Positions 58,901 to 64,000 of a stretch of DNA of 64,000 nucleotides are shown piece after piece (the stretch's first letter is position 1; every line of letters begins with the position of its first letter). The position numbers were made by a program, and so were the translations under genes. The notes under the pieces are model-generated. The model did not search any database and had not been told where the DNA came from. It saw only the letters and a program-made list of their open reading frames with translations. The stretch covers positions 97,268,495-97,332,494 of the forward strand of contig OY755044.1 of the NCBI GenBank assembly GCA_963576565.1, written 5' to 3'. The stretch is from Aspidapion aeneum. Taxonomy: Eukaryota > Arthropoda > Insecta > Coleoptera > Brentidae.

Positions 58901-60455
58901 TGCATTATTTTTATTATTTTTGTATTGTCTAATTTGCATATTATTTAAAAGTGCAAAAAATGCATCATTTTATTATTTTATTTTTAATACAACGAAAAGT
59001 TATACTTTATTTTTGAAGAATGCCAAGTGCAGCCAGCGTTAATGGCAAAAAAACATTTTAAAAGTATATTTAAACAGTTGCTTTTCAAGCACTTTATTTT
59101 AGTACAAAAATAAAATATTTTACTGTGAAAATAAAATATTATAATAACGTTAGTAGTTTAAAAAAACATTTCCAAACTAGTAAGAACCATTCATTTTGAA
59201 ATTTGATTTGGAGAACTTGGCTTTACTTTTATCTCAATTCTTTTTACGGAATACCACTTTCGCGTACTTGGCATTTTTTACATGAAATGTTTTTGTTATG
59301 ATACATTAGTTAGTTAGTAAGTTAGTAAAAAGAGATGGTAAATAATCGGATAGGTTGAGTCAATGACACGATTAGATTAGATGGTATAGTCCAACTTATA
59401 CCCATTTGTAATGACGTCATTTTTGTTTATCTTTGTTTAGTATATTATAAACAGCGGTGACAATAAACTTTTTAAAAAAAGTAGTGTCTATGATTCAAAT
59501 AGGTAGGTAATTGGTTCTGTGAAGTATCCGTCACTGTCAATCAAAAAACATTGATTGGCAAAAATATCTACGCTATACGTTTTTTTCTCAACTGGTGACG
59601 TCATTACAAATGCATATATGTTAGACTATAGTATGTTACAGAATCCCATTTTGTGTCAGGGTGCCGTGCTACGTCACAGTCAGCGGCTTATTTTACTTTT
59701 ATATATAATACATTCGGTAAATTTTAGGTGGCTCACTAATAAGTCTCAACTTAGTATTAACCGCAGCGCACTGTGTCACCGATGATGATGGCCATATTAT
59801 TGAAGCAAGTAATTTTGAAATTGGAGCAGGCAAATATTTTCGACCTTACAAAGATCATAGAGATTATGATACTGCAAAATATAGCAAAGTTAAACAAGCT
59901 CTTGTTCACAGAGAATATCAAGGCATCCATCAAAACTTTAAAGCAGATATAGCAATATTATTATTAAAAACAAAATTGCAGTTAACACACCAAATTCAAC
60001 CAGTTTGCTTAGAAAAAAGTCATTTAGAGTTGATTCATGAAAATGAGACCGGAGTTGTAACAGGATGGGGTTACACAGAACCCAGTGGAATACCATCTGA
60101 TACTTTACAAGAACTAGAACTTCCTTATAAAGATGAAGGGCAATGCAAATCTGAATTTCCCACTGAGTGGTTTCTAAAATATTATAAGACTGGAGACAAA
60201 ATGTGTGCAGGATATTACAATGGAAGTAAAAGTGTTTGCCACGGAGACAGTGGTGGCGGATTTGTTTTTAAATACTTAGAGTTCTACGATGGCCACGAGA
60301 AATTTAAATATCACATTATAGGAATCGTAAGCATCGGACGGAATTTAAAAGGCCAGAATGAAAGTCATGCCTGTGATATCGAGAAAAGTGCATTGTTTAC
60401 AAAAGTTCCTACATATCTTGACTGGATAAGGGAACAGCTTAGTTTGTATCCTTGA
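37817..60455 (+). CDS. modSP: Modular serine protease (ModSP/HP14 type), complete
   Basis: Secreted initiator protease of the insect haemolymph cascade. In Drosophila (ModSP), Tenebrio (MSP) and Manduca (HP14) it links pathogen recognition by PGRP/GNBP proteins to downstream clip proteases, Spaetzle cleavage (Toll) and prophenoloxidase. Seven exons add to 1893 nt, 630 residues. Signal peptide (about 1-20); LDLa modules at 31-66, 71-106, 116-152 and 157-193; CCP at 206-279; a second Cys-rich module (Wonton-like) at 279-349; activation site before IVNG at 360; catalytic His403, Asp462 and Ser563 (CHGDSGGG). The residue six before Ser563 is Ser, so chymotrypsin-like rather than trypsin-like specificity is expected, consistent with P1 Leu359 and autoactivation. 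Intact frame and all key residues; likely functional. Confidence 0.95.
37968..38727. other. modSP intron 1, proximal part
   Basis: A GCCGCGGGGACAATTCG string at 38041 matches 32360-32380 inverted. Otherwise nothing recognised. Confidence 0.4.
38728..39371 (-). mobile_element. CAGA-microsatellite element, copy 5
   Basis: Hairpins at 38728-38757 and 39301-39342; only three CTGT units; internal ~110-bp units with AAAGGTAATTGAGTCTGGAG. Degenerate. Confidence 0.8.
39400..40130 (+). repeat. ~190-bp degenerate tandem repeat
   Basis: About four units with CAGTAAAATGGAGTTAA, ATGTTGAAAAAAAA, AAAAGTTGAAGTTGCT and TTGATTA. Non-coding. Confidence 0.6.
40243..41043. mobile_element. hAT-like element with CATCGATG subterminal repeats
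   Basis: Ends TAGGGGTAGGCGATAA and ATGTCCCATCCCTA. Both ends carry clusters of ACATCGATG in direct and inverted orientation (40270-40375 and 40930-41025). The middle has overlapping frames on both strands of unknown origin (40379-40636). Confidence 0.65.
41055..41246. mobile_element. ~190-bp MITE
   Basis: ATTGAATCGGTGA at the left and TCACCGATTCAAT at the right, directly after the CATCGATG element. Non-coding. Confidence 0.55.
41586..41719 (+). CDS. modSP: modSP exon 2 (LDLa1 end, LDLa2 start)
   Basis: Codes VKDCQDGSDES (calcium-binding LDLa signature) and then CPTDIFFRCNYGACI. The acceptor tttaag and donor aag|gtaatt fit in phase. Confidence 0.93.
41790..41960. repeat. C-run repeat, second copy
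   Basis: GGTAATTACCCCCCCCTGG to CAGATCCGCGCTTG, in the same order as 14105-14285. Confidence 0.65.
41961..42584. other. modSP intron 2, nothing recognised
   Basis: An 88-codon + frame (42268-42534) has no motif I recognise and no splice support. Confidence 0.4.
42585..43185 (-). mobile_element. THAP-exon element, copy D
   Basis: GACAGGATTTCGGTTACTGC on + and, on - at about 42960-43035, RNNSRRTCQVCAKMFGRSNR in the frame equivalent to copy C. The donor GT is mutated (ATAGAAGTAC) and the start codon is lost. Confidence 0.65.
43270..43690 (-). pseudogene. Non-LTR reverse-transcriptase fragment (Jockey-like)
   Basis: On the - strand: SGGRNDIKNYRSVSTV, QHAFLPKRSTVTNLANF and ILNDLQKAFDKVDFNEI, the NYRP / GFLP-RST / YxDLxKAFDxVD blocks of Jockey-type polymerases, with stops. 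Truncated on both sides. Confidence 0.8.
43691..44456. other. modSP intron 2 end, nothing recognised
   Basis: No supported feature; an 82-codon + frame (44047-44295) lacks any recognisable motif. Confidence 0.4.
44457..44660 (+). CDS. modSP: modSP exon 3 (LDLa2 end, LDLa3)
   Basis: Codes DCEDNSDEENC, then ECDNGECIIIDGKCNG and ECADSSDES. The longer - strand frame across it (44400-44735) is a shadow. Confidence 0.95.
44760..46512 (+). pseudogene. Ty3/gypsy pol remnant (RNase H and integrase)
   Basis: Out-of-frame pieces include WYRRFVLDFSSIVATPFEY, RLVRWTLRLQGYHYRIMHRK (RNase H end), a CxxC piece TTKYVNRCDSC (integrase zinc region) and SLDFVRPLPRASRTDNTH (integrase core). Many stops and shifts. 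A small hAT-type insertion splits it at 45349. Confidence 0.85.
45349..45589. mobile_element. 241-bp hAT-type MITE in gypsy remnant
   Basis: CAGGGCGGATCC start, GAATCTGCTACTG end, and flanks TCAATGGC / CCAATGGC (8 bp, one difference). Interrupts the gypsy pol sequence. Confidence 0.7.
46505..46640 (+). repeat. Gypsy polypurine tract and LTR start
   Basis: GGAGGAGAGGGGGAG followed by TGTAACGGTCC, the usual polypurine tract to 3' LTR junction. The LTR is cut short before modSP exon 4. Confidence 0.55.
46728..46905 (+). CDS. modSP: modSP exon 4 (LDLa4, CCP start)
   Basis: Codes CTYGACVDGSASCNGIKDC and NDNSDENSLLC, a Pro/Thr linker, then FCETPNNPQHGSW opening the sushi module. Too short to stand out as an open frame. 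Donor gcag|gtataa. Confidence 0.93.
46906..47400. other. modSP intron 4, proximal part
   Basis: Nothing recognised. Confidence 0.5.
47401..47890. repeat. Hairpin-rich repeat with TGTGCAAA motifs
   Basis: A 105-bp hairpin (CTTTGCACAC / GTGTGCAAAG, 47401-47505), an outer pair GTATAAAAAA-CAATATT / complement (47510-47545 and 47855-47875), and GTGCGCAAAA/TGTGCAAAACG motifs at 47745-47840. A 184-codon + frame runs through but has no recognisable domain. Confidence 0.6.
47960..48354. other. modSP intron 4 end
   Basis: Nothing recognised; the frame upstream of 48355 is intronic. Confidence 0.5.
48355..48746 (+). CDS. modSP: modSP exon 5 (CCP and second Cys-rich module)
   Basis: Codes GIPYHSGAKVSSN, LICDSGWLPDE, then CPDIYNTANMNVTCKK to NECIPSCGEKK. 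The open frame extends upstream to 48144, but that part is intron; the acceptor ttttag at 48351-48354 fits the phase of exon 4. Confidence 0.93.
48747..49302. other. modSP intron 5, nothing recognised
   Basis: No repeat or coding signal seen. Confidence 0.5.
49303..49502. mobile_element. 200-bp MITE
   Basis: GAAGTGTAAACTTC at the left and GAAGTTTACACTTC at the right, with AAGGCG / CGCGCCT next inward. Lies 47 bp before exon 6. Confidence 0.55.
49550..49655 (+). CDS. modSP: modSP exon 6 (activation site)
   Basis: Codes VTATKLIVNGSTVEKGHYPW then TVAIYQRRKDWEQICG. Zymogen cleavage would fall after Leu359, before IVNG. Donor g|gtaagg splits the second Gly. Confidence 0.94.
49701..50856. mobile_element. 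hAT element, non-autonomous, intact ends
   Basis: CAGTGGCGGCTGGTGACG start, GCAGCCGCCACTG end, and a perfect 8-bp target duplication CCCATTAG (49693-49700, 50857-50864). 1156 bp; transposase reduced to traces of the N-terminal finger. Confidence 0.92.
50890..51450. repeat. Composite repeat, partial copy 4
   Basis: CATTTCATG-type palindrome arm (50905-51000), its partner (51000-51130) and two diverged tandem units to 51440. Confidence 0.7.
51460..53350. other. 1.9 kb of modSP intron 6, nothing recognised
   Basis: A+T-rich, no frame above background and no internal repeat that I can see. Confidence 0.5.
53360..53840 (+). pseudogene. Possible LINE ORF1 remnant
   Basis: CEYCEKIICNDFGQISDTQI resembles the Cys-rich start of Jockey/CR1 ORF1, followed by Lys/Glu-rich coiled-coil-like sequence with stops. 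May be the 5' part of the element that resumes at 56300. Confidence 0.4.
53820..54245 (-). pseudogene. LINE reverse-transcriptase C-terminus (- strand)
   Basis: LENRCIRTIFLCKKKPIKSM, VLQQRSTYRMFTFIFKLKHN and SYQTRSS match the tail of Jockey/CR1-type polymerases (QNR-R, LNL-V-QR, IFKI, TR). Frames are broken after 54035. Confidence 0.7.
54300..54985. repeat. GCGCACAC array with inverted partner
   Basis: About a dozen degenerate ~16-bp units (AAAGCGCACACGAAAAAT) at 54300-54490 and a shorter inverted set (TTCGTATGCGCTTTTTTC) at 54900-54980. Ends may mark one foldback element. Confidence 0.6.
55160..55500 (-). pseudogene. LINE reverse-transcriptase fragment (FADD box region)
   Basis: - strand LFAEDTLLYFVCDIDKI and MENLLNKDLRNV, then a KLIVTKTK string, matching the FADD-containing block of Jockey-type polymerases. 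The second catalytic box reads FAED, so the active site is altered. Confidence 0.7.
55512..55612. repeat. Foldback palindrome, copy 3 (short)
   Basis: ATTTCGGACTTCC to GGAAGTCCGAAAT with AAACACGACGTTTCGG inside; about 100 bp, with the tail TCAATCATTGCCTACGAG to 55650 as in copy 2. Confidence 0.85.
55660..56300. repeat. Composite repeat, partial copy 5
   Basis: Two tandem units (ACTTCCAGAAATGCTAGAGA at 55770) and a shortened terminal palindrome ending ACATTT...TTGTTATGAT near 56298. Confidence 0.7.
56300..57405 (+). pseudogene. LINE ORF1 and endonuclease start (Jockey/CR1-like)
   Basis: 56496-57023 codes coiled coil (VEELEKELNKVKEQLSKLK), an Asn/Thr-rich linker, then FLSKLDSKTTTQDVENDIK and SFKIRILHTDLQRLLDKSCW, typical of LINE ORF1. 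After the stop, LHANVKSLTNKIPQFEELA and FLIITKHHLNQP begin the EEP endonuclease of ORF2. Cut at 57405. Confidence 0.75.
57406..59150. other. modSP intron 6, A+T-rich with weak inverted pair
   Basis: ACACCAGTATTTACTAA at 57820 and TTTAGTAAATACTGGTGT at 58698 are inverted, perhaps the ends of a ~0.9-kb element. A CAGTTTAGCG...GCCAC string at 58780 matches 9614. No gene seen. Confidence 0.45.
59155..59303. repeat. Composite repeat, solo palindrome arm
   Basis: AACATTTCCAAACTAGTAAG to CATGAAATGTTTTTGTTATG, one arm only. Confidence 0.75.
59325..59710 (+). repeat. Repeat shared with 27275-27420
   Basis: AATAATCGGATAGGTTGAGT, CACGATTAGATTAGATGG and CTACGTCACAGTCAGCGGC. Ends 17 bp before modSP exon 7, so it supplies most of the branch-point region. 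Confidence 0.6.
59728..60455 (+). CDS. modSP: modSP exon 7 (protease domain, stop)
   Basis: Codes GSLISLNLVLTAAHCVTD, KADIAILLLKTKL, VVTGWGYTEPSG, VCHGDSGGGFVF and ends LDWIREQLSLYP before TGA. The acceptor attttag fits the split Gly codon. It is 10 kb from exon 6. Confidence 0.96.
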
Positions 60456-60579
60456 TTTAATTAGTTTGTATAATATATGGGTTTTTTACACTTACCAAAG
60501 TCTTTTTTATTTAAATTTGCAACCTAATTTCAACTATGAAAACTCGCTGTCATACTGGAGTTTAGGGTTTACTAAGATA

Positions 60580-61446
60580 TACGAGGTATGACAATAAAAT
60601 TATAAGACTGCTGTAAAAAATCCACTTTATTTAAATACTTATACAACTTAATGATGTTCCCCATCAATGTAGTAATGAAAGTAGCAATTTTCGAAATCAT
60701 CGGAAGAGAGGCTCTTAAGAAGTCTTGCCGTTTTTTCCTTGACGTGTTCTAATATTTCTAAACGGGTTTTTTAACGATATCTTCACTTTCAGAAACAGGT
60801 AGAAGTTGCAAGGGGCTAAGTCTGGTGAATATGGTGGGTGGTTAACGACGGGGATCTTCTGATTAGCTAAAAACTGCTTAATGGAAAGCGCATTGTGGGC
60901 CGGGCATTGTCCTGGTAGAGCAGCCACGCGTTGTTTTTCCACAAATCTGGATGCTTTTTCCTTACACGTTCCCTTAGCTACATCAATACTTTCAAATATA
61001 AATGTTGGTTGACTGTTTGACCGTCACGCACCCATTCAATAAGAATAACACCCCTAATATTCGCTGTTTTGAATGTGCTGGAGCGCCCTTCTCGTTCATC
61101 ATCTTTAACTTCTTCACGACCATCACATTAAAATCATTGCACGAGACATACACTGCTCTCCGTAAACATCTTTTAACATTTGAAAGCATTCGGTAGCTGT
61201 TTTTTTAAGTTTTACTTTAAACTAATACGACGGTCAATTTTTTCGTTTGTCATAATTTCGGCAAATAAGCTATGCACGATCAGCTTCAAACCACTGCGTA
61301 AGCCAAACTAGTAGAAGAAAGGCGACAAGATTGCGTGCGGTAGTAAAACGCACATCAAGGTGAATAACTCCGATCGCCTGGGGCATGGATATTTAAAACC
61401 TTTTAATACGGGGGACAGTCATAAAGTTTAATCTTCCCACCTCGTA
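60580..61446 (-). mobile_element. mariner element, decayed and deleted
   Basis: Inverted ends TACGAGGT...AAAAT and complement, at a TA. On the - strand, ALSIKQFLANQKIPVVNHPP then YSPDLAPCNFYLFLKVK is the mariner DD34D catalytic block; MLSNVKRCLRRAVYVS is the N-terminal remnant. 867 bp against about 1.3 kb for a full element; several frameshifts. Confidence 0.9.
60593..60598 (+). terminator. AATAAA in mariner end, possible modSP poly(A) signal
   Basis: First canonical AATAAA after the modSP stop, 138 bp downstream and inside the mariner terminal repeat. A weaker AATATA lies at 60472. Confidence 0.35.
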
Positions 61447-63369
61447 CGTTTGTTTTTGCTTAAAGTAAATCGAACGTACTTACCAGATTAGCATCTCACT
61501 GAACCGCGCCGCAAATACTTTATCTATGAATGATTCTTACAGCGCCAGCGGTCTGCAGAATATAATGTCTTTCGAGAATTGGCGATAATAGAAATAAATT
61601 ATCTCGCCCTTACAAAAGTCTTGTGGAACACCTATTACGAAAATAATAGATGAGAAATGCGCGATTGTGCAGTACATGAATTAATCGAAATATTGTTGAA
61701 ATGGACAGAAACAACTATTCCGAGGGAAAATACCCCTACCAGCATTGAATGATTCTGATGGATAGATGCTTTCGTTGGGAACTTGTTAATTTTCACAGTG
61801 ATCCATGCTAATCCACGACCATGACGTTCCTGCAACTTGTCCGGACGTGTTCCAAAAGTGTTTGTTACTATCCAACAAACATTTAAAGTTATAACGACCA
61901 AACCCCAACTAGAAAGAATTTCTTAAAAGTAACCGCAACGTACTCCCGTTAATTCCCTAAGTGGGGAACCAATTTCTGGTTATAGCTACTTGGCCAAGTG
62001 TTTAAAGTCACTGTAGTAACAACTACACTACTACGTCGCAGCCAGGTATCTACTACGTCGTAGAGGCTATTTTTTCCGTAATGGCATAAAAGTAGCGTAG
62101 TTGCAAATAATATAATCGTTTTTTTTTGGTAGAATTATTACACAATGGTGAACACTACAGTAATCAAACTGGCTAAGTTTTTTAGTTTGGTTATGGCTAT
62201 AATATGTACTATGTTATCTAAAAGTGAGAAAATTTACTAGCAGAGGACCAATATTCAACTGCAACGCAACTTTTTATGTGAAACATGCATCATATTTATT
62301 GCAAAAAACCGACGCGCCTCTAAAATTGAATCGTTTTCTGGTATCTGATGGAACTTTTCTGTTGTGGTTTTTGAGGTTATGTTTTCCTATCTGCAGTTAA
62401 CTCTAACAAATGGTGTTTAATATGTGCATTTGATAAAATTCAATTAATTTGCTTATAAAATAGTAGATCTCCTTAATATGGGCTCAAAACACGAAAATAA
62501 AATTATTAAATTTTCTACTTACAAAAAAAAACATGGCGTCCCAAACAATATTTCCTAATAGTCGAAAGGGTAACTTGAAAGTGAGCCTAAGTTACGGCAA
62601 CGTAGTACGAACCTCTTTTATAGCAGTGTTTCCTTTCAGTTTTAGATAGGACACTCGAATTTCTACTTTTCCGTCGCGGCATCGTATTAGTCCCTAGCTT
62701 CCGCCACTATAAAAACACCTTCTCAGTAGTAGGAACACAGAAAATATAGGTTATCCCAACAAAAACACAGTCCAGTTAAAGGCACCTTTTAGTTTACAAC
62801 GCTAGCGCTGGTTTCGTAACTATATTATATTTAAAATATCGCAGGGCTTCTACTGTGCGAGGTTGCCGCCTGATACGAGGTATCCCGCTCGTGTAGCGTG
62901 AGCACCCAAGCAATTTAGATGTCTTTTGATCAACTTCCCTTCACGTCCCCTCGCTTAAAAACCCTTGTGTGTGTTTGTGAGCCGCGTCGTTGAAGGTCAT
63001 CGGTACACCTGTATTTCATTCATTAATTGAGCCGAAATAGGTCTGAGTAAAATTAAATCTCGGCAAAAAATGAATTAATACTAGGATTTTTTTAGATATT
63101 TTTCCACATACCTATATAGGTGAACCACCTAGTTAATTAACTAGGTGGTATTTTTTATATTAATAATTTCACTGCGTTTTTGATACTGATTCCGCGAATC
63201 GTCCTTTTATATCCCAAAATATGTTGCTTTTGAAGGCAGATGTTCAGAACTCATTTATTTGTTTAGATATATGATTCTATGAAAATTCCGCAAGTTTGAA
63301 TAACATGCTAATAAAAAAATTTGATTAAATTTTTGTATAGGGAAATAAAATAATCTATCTCTCTTCTAC
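61447..63369. other. Downstream region, nothing recognised
   Basis: An 89-codon - frame (61635-61901) shows no motif I know. A perfect 26-bp palindrome is at 63124-63149. Otherwise no structure seen. Confidence 0.45.
63124..63149. repeat. Perfect 26-bp palindrome
   Basis: ACCACCTAGTTAA joined directly to its complement, with no loop. Followed by T-rich sequence; function unknown. Confidence 0.9.
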
Positions 63370-63993
63370 AGGTATTATCACGGAAAATGCTCTGAAGAGT
63401 TGGCACGTATAATCCCCCCGGGAGTAGCACCTACTAGGCGAACACGTCAAACAAACGGTAACCATCAATTTACTGTCAAAATAGAGGCACCAAGCAGCGG
63501 CGTAGCGTGCCCGAAAGGGCGGGGGGGGCGACAGCTAAAAAGGGCGCCTCTGAAAACTGATGAAAAATCTTATAGCAAAAAAAATACCAAAAGGTCAAAA
63601 AGGCGCCTCTCACAAATAAAAAAAAAAAAGGTCATCATATGTCAGGGGGCGGCCGATAAGTCACAAGGGCGCCTCTGACGAATCTTGCAACTAAAAAAAA
63701 AAAAAAGGTCATCATGTATGAGGGGGCGGCCGATACGTCACAAGGGCGCCTCTCCCATCTATGGGGCGCCACTACCCTCGGGGCGGGGGGGGCGACGAAC
63801 CCCCCGCGCCCCCCCCCCCCACGCTACGCCGCTGGCACCAAGAACCTCATTATATCAGAATCCAGATCTCTGGAGAACAGCATCGCTGTGGAATAAACTT
63901 CCTGCGACAGTTTTCCCTGCAGGTTACAACCTGAATCGTTTCAAAACCAACACATACCAACATTTCCGCGAACTGGCCGCTTCTCGAGCGTGA
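63370..63993 (+). pseudogene. LINE reverse-transcriptase C-terminus, split
   Basis: YYHGKCSEELARIIPPG and RRTRQTNGNHQFTVKIE, then after an insertion PDLWRTASLWNKLPATVFP and NLNRFKTNTYQHFRE before a stop at 63991. Typical LINE polymerase tail. Apart from the 63495-63834 insertion the frame is clean, so a fairly young copy. Confidence 0.8.
63495..63834. mobile_element. 340-bp hAT-type MITE inside the LINE
   Basis: CAGCGGCGTAGCGTG at the left and CACGCTACGCCGCTG at the right, with a perfect 8-bp duplication GCACCAAG (63487-63494, 63835-63842). Interior has three GGGCGCCTCT repeats and long G and C runs. Confidence 0.93.
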
Positions 63994-64000
63994 TAGGGAT

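Noticed and set aside
61635..61901. 89-codon - frame as a gene
   Set aside because: No motif, no splice context and no recognisable family; left as unassigned.

Overview
This window is insect nuclear DNA, most likely from a beetle. It is A+T-rich and spliced with GT-AG introns. It holds parts of two conserved insect genes, both on the + strand, stretched over about 60 kb by a dense load of transposable elements. Beetle is an inference from gene content and repeat style, not something the sequence proves.

Region 1 (1 to about 28 kb) is the 3' half of a GBF1/Gartenzwerg gene, the Golgi Arf guanine-nucleotide exchange factor. Ten exons (789-25693) join with matching phases into about 709 codons covering the region after the Sec7 domain (HDS1 to HDS3). 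A probable eleventh exon runs off the left edge (1-28). The last coding exon is not confidently found; 28056-28085 is a weak candidate. The introns hold a PIF/Harbinger remnant, THAP-exon elements, hAT and hAT-like elements, a Ty3/gypsy remnant, LINE fragments, several long palindromes and a 25-bp minisatellite.

Region 2 (about 28 to 37.8 kb) is intergenic and almost all repeats: tandem arrays, elements with a CAGA-type microsatellite, a long palindrome, and a 3.1-kb foldback element (34529-37614) flanked by TTA that ends only 202 bp before the next start codon.

Region 3 (37817-60455) is a complete modular serine protease gene (modSP/HP14 type): seven exons, exactly 1893 nt, 630 residues. 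It has a signal peptide, four LDLa modules, a CCP/sushi module, a second Cys-rich module and a trypsin-fold domain with an intact His-Asp-Ser triad. Such proteases start the extracellular cascade that leads to Toll activation and melanisation. Its introns hold Ty3/gypsy, LINE, THAP-type and hAT insertions. The last intron alone is about 10 kb.

Region 4 (60456-64000) holds a decayed mariner starting 125 bp past the modSP stop, a long stretch with nothing recognised, and a LINE C-terminus split by a small hAT element with a perfect 8-bp target duplication.

The two genes have no known functional link: one acts in Golgi traffic, the other in secreted immunity. I found no clearly new enzymatic system. 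The most unusual content is structural: families of near-perfect palindromes, two tRNA-like sequences head to head in one hairpin, a repeat bounded at both ends by small hairpins, and a repeated family that keeps only exon 1 of a THAP-like protein.
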